Positions 27,459 through 35,137 of a DNA stretch of 64,000 nucleotides are shown piece after piece. The notes under the pieces were generated by a model. The model saw nothing but the letters and a program-made list of their open reading frames with translations. It ran no database searches and had not been told where the DNA came from. The DNA is from a virus. The stretch is from IMG/VR virus record IMGVR_UViG_3300025097_002022, positions 16,058 through 80,057 of that record; one strand, 5' to 3'. Each line of letters begins with the position of its first letter. Position 1 is the first letter of the stretch. A program made the position numbers and the translations under genes.

Positions 27459-27997
27459 TGAGTATCAAAGTAACTATCCCACATGTCAAGAACAAACTCG
27501 GAATAAAAGAAGATATAAGTCTTGATGTTCGCAAGACACTTGGAAATCAGTTGGTTGTATTTGATCACCCTGATGTTGATATCGTGATATATCCCGAGAG
27601 CAAAAAGATTCTTGCCCTCGCAAAGCATATTACGAATGAAGAAGTTTACGACACTCAGGATAGGTTGTTTCTTCTCCTAAGAACCGAAGGGCTTATTGAA
27701 CCAGAGAGCGTCCGTTCAGGGTATGTTTATGGCTCCATGGAGGCTCAAATGTTTCTGAACGAAGAAATTGACATGGTTCAGGCAGCGCTTTATAGTATCA
27801 ACAAGTTCATTATCGAAGAGAAGCCATACTTCGAACACATCGAAGAGTTTGAGAGAGCAGTGAACGACTATCTAACAGAACCAGAAAGCAGCGACTCAAC
27901 CGAACTAGGCGAAGTCCCTCAAGAGCCAGTCAAGGGTTCCATCCGTCCAGGCTGGATACGAGGTCCATACGGCATGAGTATAATGAATCGGAACTAA
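27458..27997 (+). CDS. Prohead-module protein of unknown function, 179 aa
   Basis: TAATG couples it to the preceding gene. The product is acidic, mixed alpha/beta, ending in a Pro/Gly-rich tail (GSIRPGWIRGPYGMS). I recognise no family. Co-translation with portal and protease genes suggests a head-assembly role. Confidence 0.65.
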   Translation: MSIKVTIPHVKNKLGIKEDISLDVRKTLGNQLVVFDHPDVDIVIYPESKKILALAKHITNEEVYDTQDRLFLLLRTEGLIEPESVRSGYVYGSMEAQMFLNEEIDMVQAALYSINKFIIEEKPYFEHIEEFERAVNDYLTEPESSDSTELGEVPQEPVKGSIRPGWIRGPYGMSIMNRN

Positions 27998-27998
27998 T

Positions 27999-28298
27999 GT
28001 GGAACTCATCTACTTCGTTCTTGCCTCATTTGGCTTAACACAGATTCTTGCCTACGGCACAATATTTGACTCCATCCGTCCGACAAAGGGAAAGATAGGA
28101 GAACTATTCCAATGTTCAATGTGTTTAGGCACTTGGGTGGGAGCGTTTTTGTTCGGCATAAATGCTTTCACAGAACTATTTACATTTGACTATAATATCG
28201 CCAACCTGTTGATATTGAGTTCATTATCGTCTGGGACATCTTATGTTCTGGATAAAATGATTTCAGACGACGGAATACAAATAGGGAAGAACAAATGA
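27999..28298 (+). CDS. Small membrane protein, DUF1360-like, 99 aa
   Basis: It starts at GTG 27999. Hydrophobic segments occupy ~2-18, ~44-57 and ~66-82. The segment ELFQCSMCLGTWVGAFL with its CxxC resembles the DUF1360 family of small membrane proteins, whose function is unknown. It lies between head genes, which is unusual for a membrane protein; prohead assembly at the membrane is one explanation. Family match is from memory of the motif. Confidence 0.6.
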   Translation: MELIYFVLASFGLTQILAYGTIFDSIRPTKGKIGELFQCSMCLGTWVGAFLFGINAFTELFTFDYNIANLLILSSLSSGTSYVLDKMISDDGIQIGKNK

Positions 28299-28390
28299 AT
28301 AATTGGACAGATAGATGGATGTTGCAACCAGTAAGGCGATGCTGCAAAGGCAGTTGACTCACGCTGGTAACGCCAGCATAGGAAAATAAA
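28295..28390 (+). other. Gap before protease gene with hairpin and possible 20-codon ORF
   Basis: A short frame 28295-28357 starts in an ATGA overlap and reads MNNWTDRWMLQPVRRCCKGS before TGA. It is followed by a hairpin GCTGG-TAACG-CCAGC at 28363-28377, with no T-tract. Whether the peptide is made, or the hairpin affects protease expression, cannot be told. Confidence 0.3.
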
Positions 28391-28996
28391 ATGAGTGATA
28401 AACTACTAATAACCGAATACTACTCGCTTTGCGAAGGTGGAGTCTGTCAAGACTACCTAACTGAAAACGAGAAACGCATGGTTCGTGAGGACGGAGCAAT
28501 GTTTTTGACAGGTGTGATGCAAAGAGCAAACACCAAAAACGGAAACGGCAGACGCTACCCTTACAGCATCCTTGAACGAGAGATGAACAACTATCAGAAA
28601 CTCATTAAAGAGCGCAGAGCATTAGGCGAACTCGATCACCCCGACCAAGCAGTCATTAACCTCGCCAACGCATCACACTTAGTCGTAGAGGCTTGGTGGG
28701 AAGGTAACGATGTTATGGGCAAAATCCAAATTCTGAAAACGCCATCAGGAATGATACTCCGCTCATTGGTTGAGTCTGGCGTAACTCTCGGCATATCATC
28801 GAGAGGAATGGGTTCAGTAACAGAAACCGCCGATGGCACCATCGTTGAAGACGACTTCAACCTTGTATGCTACGACATGGTTTCCGAACCATCTACAACA
28901 GGAGCGTTTATGATGAAAGAGGGCAAGGAGCCCAACATCATAACCAAAGCAGATAGAATAAACCGAGCGTTGAATGACGTATTGAGGGATAAGTGA
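28391..28996 (+). CDS. gp21: Prohead protease (gp21-like), 201 aa
   Basis: This serine protease matures the prohead by cutting scaffold, capsid and core proteins, in T4 at (L/I)-x-E sites. The catalytic His is in GELDHPDQ (~79-86) and the nucleophile Ser in LGISSRGMG (~134-142), followed by a conserved VSEPSTTGA segment. Length matches gp21 (~212). Upstream and downstream genes are portal and scaffold/capsid. Its specificity supports reading LxE sites in the leaders of the 13885 and 54283 products. Confidence 0.92.
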   Translation: MSDKLLITEYYSLCEGGVCQDYLTENEKRMVREDGAMFLTGVMQRANTKNGNGRRYPYSILEREMNNYQKLIKERRALGELDHPDQAVINLANASHLVVEAWWEGNDVMGKIQILKTPSGMILRSLVESGVTLGISSRGMGSVTETADGTIVEDDFNLVCYDMVSEPSTTGAFMMKEGKEPNIITKADRINRALNDVLRDK

Positions 28997-29439
28997 AGAA
29001 ATCAGAACTAAAAACAGTCTTACGTCCATTGATAAAAGAGTGCGTAAAAGAAGTAATATTTGAAGATGGCGTCCTGTCCGGAATAATTTCAGAAGTGGTT
29101 CAAGGCTTGGGTAGTAAGTCACTTATAGAATCAAAACAATCTGCTTCCCCCACGACACAGACATCACAACGAAATGATGCAGAAGAAGCACGACAACAAC
29201 AGCTTGCCAAAATCAAAGCAATGGAAAAAGCGAAAGAAACTCGAAAGAAGATGCTCGATGCCATAGGCAAAGACGCCTTCGGCGGAGTTGATTTGTTCGA
29301 GGGCACCACTCCCGCCAAAGCATCAGTTGAGTCAAAGCAGGGAGACCCTCTTTCAGGAGTTTCTCCAAGTGACGCCGGCGTTGATATAAGTAATTTATTC
29401 GGAGGTGTTAATAAAACTTGGCATCGCCACAACAAATAA
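28993..29439 (+). CDS. Prohead-associated hypothetical protein, 148 aa
   Basis: GTG 28993 overlaps the protease stop. The N-terminus MKKSELKTVLRPLIKECVKE is a basic amphipathic helix, then VLSGIISEVVQGL, a Gln/Ala/Lys-rich helix and a disordered Gly/Ser tail. I associate this type of protein with the gene after the prohead protease in marine T4-like phages. It may be a core or accessory scaffold component. Function unknown. Confidence 0.65.
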   Translation: MKKSELKTVLRPLIKECVKEVIFEDGVLSGIISEVVQGLGSKSLIESKQSASPTTQTSQRNDAEEARQQQLAKIKAMEKAKETRKKMLDAIGKDAFGGVDLFEGTTPAKASVESKQGDPLSGVSPSDAGVDISNLFGGVNKTWHRHNK

Positions 29440-29448
29440 GAGAAGACA

Positions 29449-29673
29449 ATGAGTAAAATATCCAACCTTACAGTGAAGCCTTTGAAAAAAGGAAACGATA
29501 CTGAAGAAAAAATGATAAAGAGATTTATTCGTAAGGCAAAAAAGAGAGAGATAGTTAAGCAGGTCCGAGAGAGAAGGCATTTTAGAAAACCTTCTGAGAT
29601 TCGAAATGAAAGAAATATTCGAATTAAGAGAGAGTTGGCAAAAAATAAGAAGATAAGAGATAGTAATAACTAA
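29449..29673 (+). CDS. rpsU: Ribosomal protein bS21 homologue, 74 aa
   Basis: bS21 binds the 30S subunit near the anti-Shine-Dalgarno region and helps initiation. The segment EKMIKRFIRKAKKREIVKQV followed by RERRHFRKPSEIRNERN matches the bS21 pattern (LRRFKRxxxKxGIxxExRxRxxYEKPSxxRxRK), and the length matches. Phage-encoded bS21 is known from marine phages. Here it lies in the late head module, not with early genes. An AT-rich leader and the next structural gene follow. A role in biasing host ribosomes toward phage mRNAs is inference. Confidence 0.8.
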   Translation: MSKISNLTVKPLKKGNDTEEKMIKRFIRKAKKREIVKQVRERRHFRKPSEIRNERNIRIKRELAKNKKIRDSNN

Positions 29674-29678
29674 TTATA
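29670..29678 (+). promoter_or_regulatory. Divergent late-type element CTAATTATA
   Basis: aaCTAATTATA lies 25 bases before ATG 29704 and spans the bS21 stop codon. It departs from the consensus at one core base, so it is the weakest member of the set. Confidence 0.3.
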
Positions 29679-29703
29679 AAGAAATATTGGAGTTTAATAT
29701 ATT

Positions 29704-30123
29704 ATGGGATCTGGACCTTTCAACACATACCGAGTCGGATTAAGCAATGTCGGCTCATATCAAGTATCGGGTATGCCGTGGATTACTGGCTCGTCAGCAC
29801 TTGCCGCCGGGCAAGAAGTCAGCTACAGTTTTCCCATGGTTACAAAATCAATTACTGTAATTAACGGAAGCGGCGAAGATATCCGCGTACACTTTAATTC
29901 AACTGGTTCAGGAGATGTAGTCTCTGGTTTACATTATGTTCTTTTTGATTCAAAAGAGGATTCCTATACCTTCAATGTAAAAGCTAAAGAAATTTATGTA
30001 TCAGCACCAGCGACAAATGCTGGAAATGCAAGCTTCACTGTTGTGGCTGAGTTGACGCAAATTGGAGTTTCAAGCATGTATGCTTTGACTGGCTCTGGTT
30101 TAACGACTCTTGACGGGAGTTAA
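29704..30123 (+). CDS. Probable head decoration or small structural protein, 139 aa
   Basis: A compact beta-rich sequence (KSITVINGSGEDIRVHF, YTFNVKAKEIYVSAP, FTVVAELTQIGVSSM) with no membrane or catalytic features, typical of small decoration or tail-surface domains. ATG 29704 is preceded by TTGGAG. The next gene follows after two bases. Virion role is inferred from the beta-strand pattern and neighbours. Confidence 0.65.
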   Translation: MGSGPFNTYRVGLSNVGSYQVSGMPWITGSSALAAGQEVSYSFPMVTKSITVINGSGEDIRVHFNSTGSGDVVSGLHYVLFDSKEDSYTFNVKAKEIYVSAPATNAGNASFTVVAELTQIGVSSMYALTGSGLTTLDGS

Positions 30124-30125
30124 TA

Positions 30126-30881
30126 ATGGGATACGCCGGAAGCAATTATGAACCAGGCATGTCGCCCGAGAGTGGCTCCATCGCAGGACCAGGAAGTTAT
30201 GTCGGATTAAATACTGATGGAGAGTTCGTGTTGACTTCTTCCGCCGGAGGTGGAGGTGGAGGGTCAGCAGCAGGTGCAGATACTCAAATCCAATTCAACG
30301 ATGGAGGATCAGCTTTTGGCGCGTCAGGCGGGTTAACTTGGGACGATACTAATTTATTTGCAACTAAGGCGATATTGGGAGTCACAGCAGCGACACTGAC
30401 TCTTCACAAAGGTGAGTTGTCAAAGTTGATGGCAATTGATTCTGGATCAAGTAAATACACAACCCAGTATGACTCTATTCTCGGACTCCAAGGGGATGTC
30501 ATCTCCATTGGAGGAACTACAGTTGTTCAAGGAGGCTTATATTATCTCGCTTCAAATGGCGGCTGGGCACCTGCCAAGGGAGACGATGACGCAACCGGCG
30601 GAAATCAACTCCTCAGTATCGCCCTTGGGACGAATTCTACAACTCATGGAATGTTTTCAAAAGGAGTTGTCAGAATTACGGGCTCAGCAGTAGATGATGC
30701 AATGACAATTGGCGCCCCAGTATATTTATCCACTGGCTCAGCAGGAAAGCTTCAATTCACCACCCCCTCTACAACAGGAGACATAGTTCGTCAAGTTGGA
30801 TATTGTCTTGATATTAACGGATCTGATGTGGATATGTTGATTTTATTTGAACCGTCAGATACATTCATTGAAATAGCGTAA
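30126..30881 (+). CDS. Fibre-like structural protein, 251 aa
   Basis: After a poly-Gly linker (residues ~42-48) comes DTQIQFNDGGSAFGASGGLT, a motif common in phage fibre-related proteins just before repetitive or knob domains. The C-terminal half resembles a small beta domain (KGVVRITGS, GAPVYLSTGSAGKLQF, GDIVRQVGYCLD) of the type found in fibre tips or capsid fibres. No enzymatic motif. Located immediately before a longer fibre-like gene with similar repeats. Confidence 0.7.
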   Translation: MGYAGSNYEPGMSPESGSIAGPGSYVGLNTDGEFVLTSSAGGGGGGSAAGADTQIQFNDGGSAFGASGGLTWDDTNLFATKAILGVTAATLTLHKGELSKLMAIDSGSSKYTTQYDSILGLQGDVISIGGTTVVQGGLYYLASNGGWAPAKGDDDATGGNQLLSIALGTNSTTHGMFSKGVVRITGSAVDDAMTIGAPVYLSTGSAGKLQFTTPSTTGDIVRQVGYCLDINGSDVDMLILFEPSDTFIEIA

Positions 30882-30914
30882 ATAAATAAGGATGTATATA
30901 ACCCAATTTGCTCC

Positions 30915-30923
30915 CTATTTATA
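30915..30923 (+). promoter_or_regulatory. Putative late promoter element CTATTTATA
   Basis: ccCTATTTATA lies in a non-coding gap, 34 bases before ATG 30958; a clear AAGGAG ribosome binding site stands between them. Confidence 0.55.
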
Positions 30924-30957
30924 ATGAGCGTTTTTATATAAGGAGCATTGTTATAAA

Positions 30958-32880
30958 ATGGGCGAATTTTCCTGGGCATATATTAGTGGAGGAGGCATGT
31001 CCTCCAGTGGACCAACTGGTTCCCTCCAATTCAGAGTTCCTGATGCAGGTTCCAACACTTCAATAAGTGGCTCTTCCGAGTTGATGTGGCATACTGCATC
31101 GAGCATGCTTGCAATAACTGGTAGCGTCGAGATATCAGGAACTCTCACGGCTAACCAATACAATGTCAATGTTATCGACAAGACGGTAACAAACATTTCC
31201 GCAAGCGGCGACACCATCTTCGGCGATACTGCCGACGACACACATCAGTTCACTGGCTCTGTCTATGTTAATGGTCCTTTGTCCGCATCAGCGAACATAT
31301 CCGCCTCCGCCTACTACGGCGATGGCTCAACGCTAACAGGAATCTCACCCACTAGCATGTCTGGCGCATCGGGACAATTCAACACCCTCTCGGGACTGCT
31401 TATTACAAGCGGCAATGTATATTTGGGCGACGGAGCCTCTGATATTACAACGATTGCCGGTCAACTAACTGCATCGCAGGGCGCTCTTTTCGGCGAGCGA
31501 GTGATGATAGTTGATGACAAGAGCTTAGTTTTTGGCAATCAAGGCGATTCAATCATCAGATATGATGAAGCAGGTTCAGACGCATTAGTCGTCTCAGGCT
31601 CTTCCACAGGATTGTGGCTCGGCGGAGGCTCAGTCATTATAGACAGCGCTGTAACGCAGATAACAGGAGCGATAGAACTCACAGGTTCGGGACAATCATT
31701 ACTTACATTGCACGCTCGCGATGCAGATGCTCTAAAAGAAATCGTCTTCTTGAAAGATGGAGCAACCGCAGCAGCCATTCAGATTAACTCTAGCGAGCAT
31801 TTGTTTATCGAGAACGAGAATACTAAAGATATTATCCTGAGAACAAACAACCAGAACGCTCTTAGAGTTATTGGATCTCAAAGAAAGGTAATAGTCGGAG
31901 CAGTTTCAAAGACATCTGCGAATGCTGAACTTGATGTCGAGGGAAACGCCATTGTCTCTGGAACTCTTACTACTACTGATGACATCAATCTATTAAACGA
32001 CAAGAAGCTCAACTTGGGCGATTCCGCCGATGCTCTTATCGAATACGATTCAGGAATAGGCAGACTCGTTATTTCAGGCTCCGCCATAGGTATGGACCTA
32101 GTGGGTGGCAACATAGGTGTGGATTACCCAGGCGGAACAGTGGTTTCTGGTACTGCTGGCGGCGCAGGTAGTTTTCTCGCACTCAACAGTTCTCACCAAG
32201 TTGTAGTGGCAACGCCAGCAGGAGGAGGTTCGGCATTCCCGTATACAGGCGATGCACAGATAACAGGCGGATTGGCAGTAACAAGCGGTAGTACACAGGT
32301 TTTTGAAATAGACTCCAGCGATTCTGGACTCGGCGCAGTTCGCGGAAGAATGGTTCAACACATACGAAGCGGATTCACCCTTTCATCCGGCTCACCGGCA
32401 AACACAGGTCGCTGGATTTCCCTCGGCGGAAGCCCGGCAACTGTTGCCTCGGGGTTGTCCAACTCTAATGTTATGATAACTCCGTTTTCAGGACGACTTA
32501 TAAGTGTTACATATCATTTTCCAGCCGGTGCTAGTAAACAAGATCCGAGCAAGGGGCAACCACAGTGGGAGCTTTGGGTTGGAGACGTAAACGCTCTCAA
32601 AGGGCAGAGTCTTTCAAGTGCCGTATCTATTGTCGCTCAGGCTACAGCTTCATCATGGCCTGGTGAACTTATCGTCGGAGGATTTAATGTGCAATCCGGT
32701 CAGGGCACTCTCGGAGGAACAAATACAACTGGAAGCTGGTCATTTGGCACAGGCTCTGTCGTTGCTCTGAAATTCAAATCAGGAGACGCATCCAACAATA
32801 ATTACCCAGGACAGTCCGTCATGACAACTGTATGGGAGTTCGATCAGTTAGATCCTTATATCAGTGGTTCTGGCAACTAA
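30958..32880 (+). CDS. Tail-fibre-like protein, 640 aa
   Basis: Long Ser/Gly/Thr-rich beta-repeat protein: repeated units such as SVEISGTLTANQYN, GSVYVNGPLSASANI, YYGDGSTLTGIS, VEGNAIVSGTLTT. The YxGDGSxLTGI and 'expected value' style repeats are typical of trimeric beta-helical fibres in marine phages. The C-terminal ~190 residues (from SGSTQVFEIDS) lack these repeats and may form the distal domain. AAGGAG precedes the start. The next gene overlaps by TAATG. Host-recognition or capsid fibre role inferred. Confidence 0.75.
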   Translation: MGEFSWAYISGGGMSSSGPTGSLQFRVPDAGSNTSISGSSELMWHTASSMLAITGSVEISGTLTANQYNVNVIDKTVTNISASGDTIFGDTADDTHQFTGSVYVNGPLSASANISASAYYGDGSTLTGISPTSMSGASGQFNTLSGLLITSGNVYLGDGASDITTIAGQLTASQGALFGERVMIVDDKSLVFGNQGDSIIRYDEAGSDALVVSGSSTGLWLGGGSVIIDSAVTQITGAIELTGSGQSLLTLHARDADALKEIVFLKDGATAAAIQINSSEHLFIENENTKDIILRTNNQNALRVIGSQRKVIVGAVSKTSANAELDVEGNAIVSGTLTTTDDINLLNDKKLNLGDSADALIEYDSGIGRLVISGSAIGMDLVGGNIGVDYPGGTVVSGTAGGAGSFLALNSSHQVVVATPAGGGSAFPYTGDAQITGGLAVTSGSTQVFEIDSSDSGLGAVRGRMVQHIRSGFTLSSGSPANTGRWISLGGSPATVASGLSNSNVMITPFSGRLISVTYHFPAGASKQDPSKGQPQWELWVGDVNALKGQSLSSAVSIVAQATASSWPGELIVGGFNVQSGQGTLGGTNTTGSWSFGTGSVVALKFKSGDASNNNYPGQSVMTTVWEFDQLDPYISGSGN

Positions 32881-34049
32881 TGGCAAAGACTAAGAAGATA
32901 AACGGAATCGAACTTGCCTCTGTTAAGTCTGTTGGCAATGTAAGGAGGGCAAAGGTTGCAAAAATCGCAACCGATTCTTGCGCGGTTACTCAAAGAGCGA
33001 GCATGTGGTTGATACAATGGACTCCAGGTGCTTCCTTTTCATATCACACAGCGAGCAGTTTTCCAATTGCAGAATCCGACTATGCTCCAACAGGAGCTTG
33101 GTGTGGCTACAGCATCTCCCCCTGGAACGGAATGGCACCGGAGGCATACGGGGAAACTCAGGATGGCACAGGAATATTCGGATCAAACCGATATGCCGAT
33201 GGTTGGAGAGAGTTCATGCACGCATCTTCATCTCAGATATTTGCAAAAAGTTATCCTTGGACATCAGAATGGCTTGTCAATTCAGCTAATCAGAGAATGC
33301 AGAGGTGCGCTTATGGTTCAAGAGATAAGGTGTGGGTATTATCAAAGGGTCCAGTTAATGGTGACTCTCTGTATATTTCCTATAGCGATCCGACTTCTAC
33401 AAATGATCAGATGACGTGGGAGACTGTTTCAAATTTACAGTCTGGAGATAGCTCTCAAAATAGGATAGAATATTGCGGAGGGAGGAAATACGCAGTACAA
33501 GCCAATGCAAGATTTTGGATTAATACTGGCTCCTTGTCAAGCTCTGTTGCAAACTCTGCTGACTGGATTAAGACAACGGACAATATGGGGTTCTCTCCTT
33601 CTGACACGGGAAATCCTGCTGATTATTGTTATGGAAACACTCCAAATGATTCAGATGGAAGATTTGTCGCAGTAGGCGGATCCAACGTCATACGATATAG
33701 TACGGACAATGGCGTAACTTGGAGCGCTGCAACAGTTGATGGCACCAGTATAAACTATGCTTCTGTTTGCTATAACGCCCGAGAGGATGTCTTCATCGCC
33801 GTCGGCAATAGTTCAAGAATAGCAACAAGCTCTGACGGCGGCGAAACTTGGACCAGCTTCACAGTCGGTACAAATAATTTCTACTGGGTTGATACTGATG
33901 GATTTTCAACAGTCGCCGGAGGAAAGAACAATACATTATGGATTTGTACCGGCAGTTTGGATACTTGGGAATCCGCAACAGTACAGGGCTTCAATGGTAC
34001 AGAAGATGCAAATGCCCCATTTTGTTGCAATGTGATTAAGCCATTATAA
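32880..34049 (+). CDS. Asp-box (BNR) repeat beta-propeller protein, 389 aa
   Basis: ATG 32880 overlaps the previous stop (TAATG); a longer frame from 32832 would overlap needlessly. Asp-box motifs S-x-D-x-G-x-T-W are visible: STDNGVTW, then SSDGGETW, with weaker copies. These mark bladed propellers as in sialidases and glycan-binding proteins; no sialidase catalytic set is visible. The N-terminus is basic. Similar to, but distinct from, the protein at 60341. A receptor-binding or adhesin role next to the fibre gene is inferred. Confidence 0.72.
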   Translation: MAKTKKINGIELASVKSVGNVRRAKVAKIATDSCAVTQRASMWLIQWTPGASFSYHTASSFPIAESDYAPTGAWCGYSISPWNGMAPEAYGETQDGTGIFGSNRYADGWREFMHASSSQIFAKSYPWTSEWLVNSANQRMQRCAYGSRDKVWVLSKGPVNGDSLYISYSDPTSTNDQMTWETVSNLQSGDSSQNRIEYCGGRKYAVQANARFWINTGSLSSSVANSADWIKTTDNMGFSPSDTGNPADYCYGNTPNDSDGRFVAVGGSNVIRYSTDNGVTWSAATVDGTSINYASVCYNAREDVFIAVGNSSRIATSSDGGETWTSFTVGTNNFYWVDTDGFSTVAGGKNNTLWICTGSLDTWESATVQGFNGTEDANAPFCCNVIKPL

Positions 34050-34078
34050 CATAATCAGGCATTTACATTTTTAGAATA

Positions 34079-34086
34079 CTATTTAT
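34079..34086 (+). promoter_or_regulatory. Putative late promoter element CTATTTAT
   Basis: taCTATTTAT lies 34 bases before the scaffold ATG 34121. A second motif GACTAAATAC follows 8 bases on, so both orientations of the core appear here. Confidence 0.55.
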
Positions 34087-34120
34087 TTGTGACTAAATAC
34101 ATTTAACGGAGTCCATACTT

Positions 34121-35137
34121 ATGTCCACCTTGCTTGAACAGGCAATTATTGATGCTGAAGCCTTAAGAGAGGCTGCGATTAAAAACGCAGAAGCATCAAT
34201 TGTCGAGAAATACTCCACCGAAGTAAAAGCTGCTGTCGAATCACTTTTAAGTGAAGAATTTGAAGAAGAGCTTGATGATGCCGGTGGATTGGAAGGAGAG
34301 GCAGAGGAGAGCCCAGTGATGGATGAAATTCCTTATGCCACCGAGGGAGAAGATGAGCCAATTACTGTTCGTCTCGATCTTGAAGCACTAGAGCGAGCCC
34401 TTGATGAAGAGGGCTCCACCACCGCTGAAGAGACTCATGAGGATCTCGCAGAAGAAGTTCTTGACGAGAATCTTGAAGACTTAGATTCACCGACAGACGA
34501 AGAAGACTTAGAAGCTGCAGCGGCAGACGAAGAAGTTGAGCTTGACGAAGAGCTTCTCGCTGCAATCGCAGAAGAGTTGAAAGTCGATGTAGGCATGCCC
34601 TCACAGGGACTCGGCGGAAGGACAACTCCAACTTCTGCCGACTTGGACGGGCAAGAAGCAACTCTTGCAAATCTTAAAGACGATGAACTTGCTGAAGAGC
34701 ACGAAGCTCTCCAAAAAGCAAAAGAAGAAGCAGACATGTATCTGGAGCAAGTGAATACGCTTACAGTTACAAAGGCAAAGCTTCAGGAAACAATTTTACA
34801 ACTTAATGAGCGCATGGAAGAGGTGAACCTCTCCAACGCTCGACTACTTTACACAAACCGTGTCTTGAAAAGCAACTCCTTGAATGAGCGACAACGAACA
34901 AGAATTGTCGAGTCTATTTCAACTGCTGGTTCTGTAGAAGAGGCGAAGGTAATCTATGATACACTTCAAAGCGCAGTGGGAGGCACAAAGCGTGCCCCGC
35001 AATCACTAAGCGAAGCAGTTGACAGATCTTCTCCAACACTCCCTCGTAATTCTTCGAGGAAAACTAAACAACAAAATGCTCAAAATCCACAATATAACAG
35101 GATGAGAGCATTAGCAGGCATTAAAGGAGATAACTAA
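34121..35137 (+). CDS. gp22: Prohead core scaffold protein (gp22-like), 338 aa
   Basis: Scaffold proteins form the internal core on which the capsid assembles and are then destroyed by the prohead protease. The N-terminal half is extremely acidic (Glu/Asp-rich, Ala-rich helices). Residues ~190-240 are coiled coil, then the recognisable NARLLYTNRVLKSNSLNERQ segment and a helical tail ending with basic residues. The major capsid gene follows with no gap. Length is longer than T4 gp22 (269). Confidence 0.85.
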   Translation: MSTLLEQAIIDAEALREAAIKNAEASIVEKYSTEVKAAVESLLSEEFEEELDDAGGLEGEAEESPVMDEIPYATEGEDEPITVRLDLEALERALDEEGSTTAEETHEDLAEEVLDENLEDLDSPTDEEDLEAAAADEEVELDEELLAAIAEELKVDVGMPSQGLGGRTTPTSADLDGQEATLANLKDDELAEEHEALQKAKEEADMYLEQVNTLTVTKAKLQETILQLNERMEEVNLSNARLLYTNRVLKSNSLNERQRTRIVESISTAGSVEEAKVIYDTLQSAVGGTKRAPQSLSEAVDRSSPTLPRNSSRKTKQQNAQNPQYNRMRALAGIKGDN

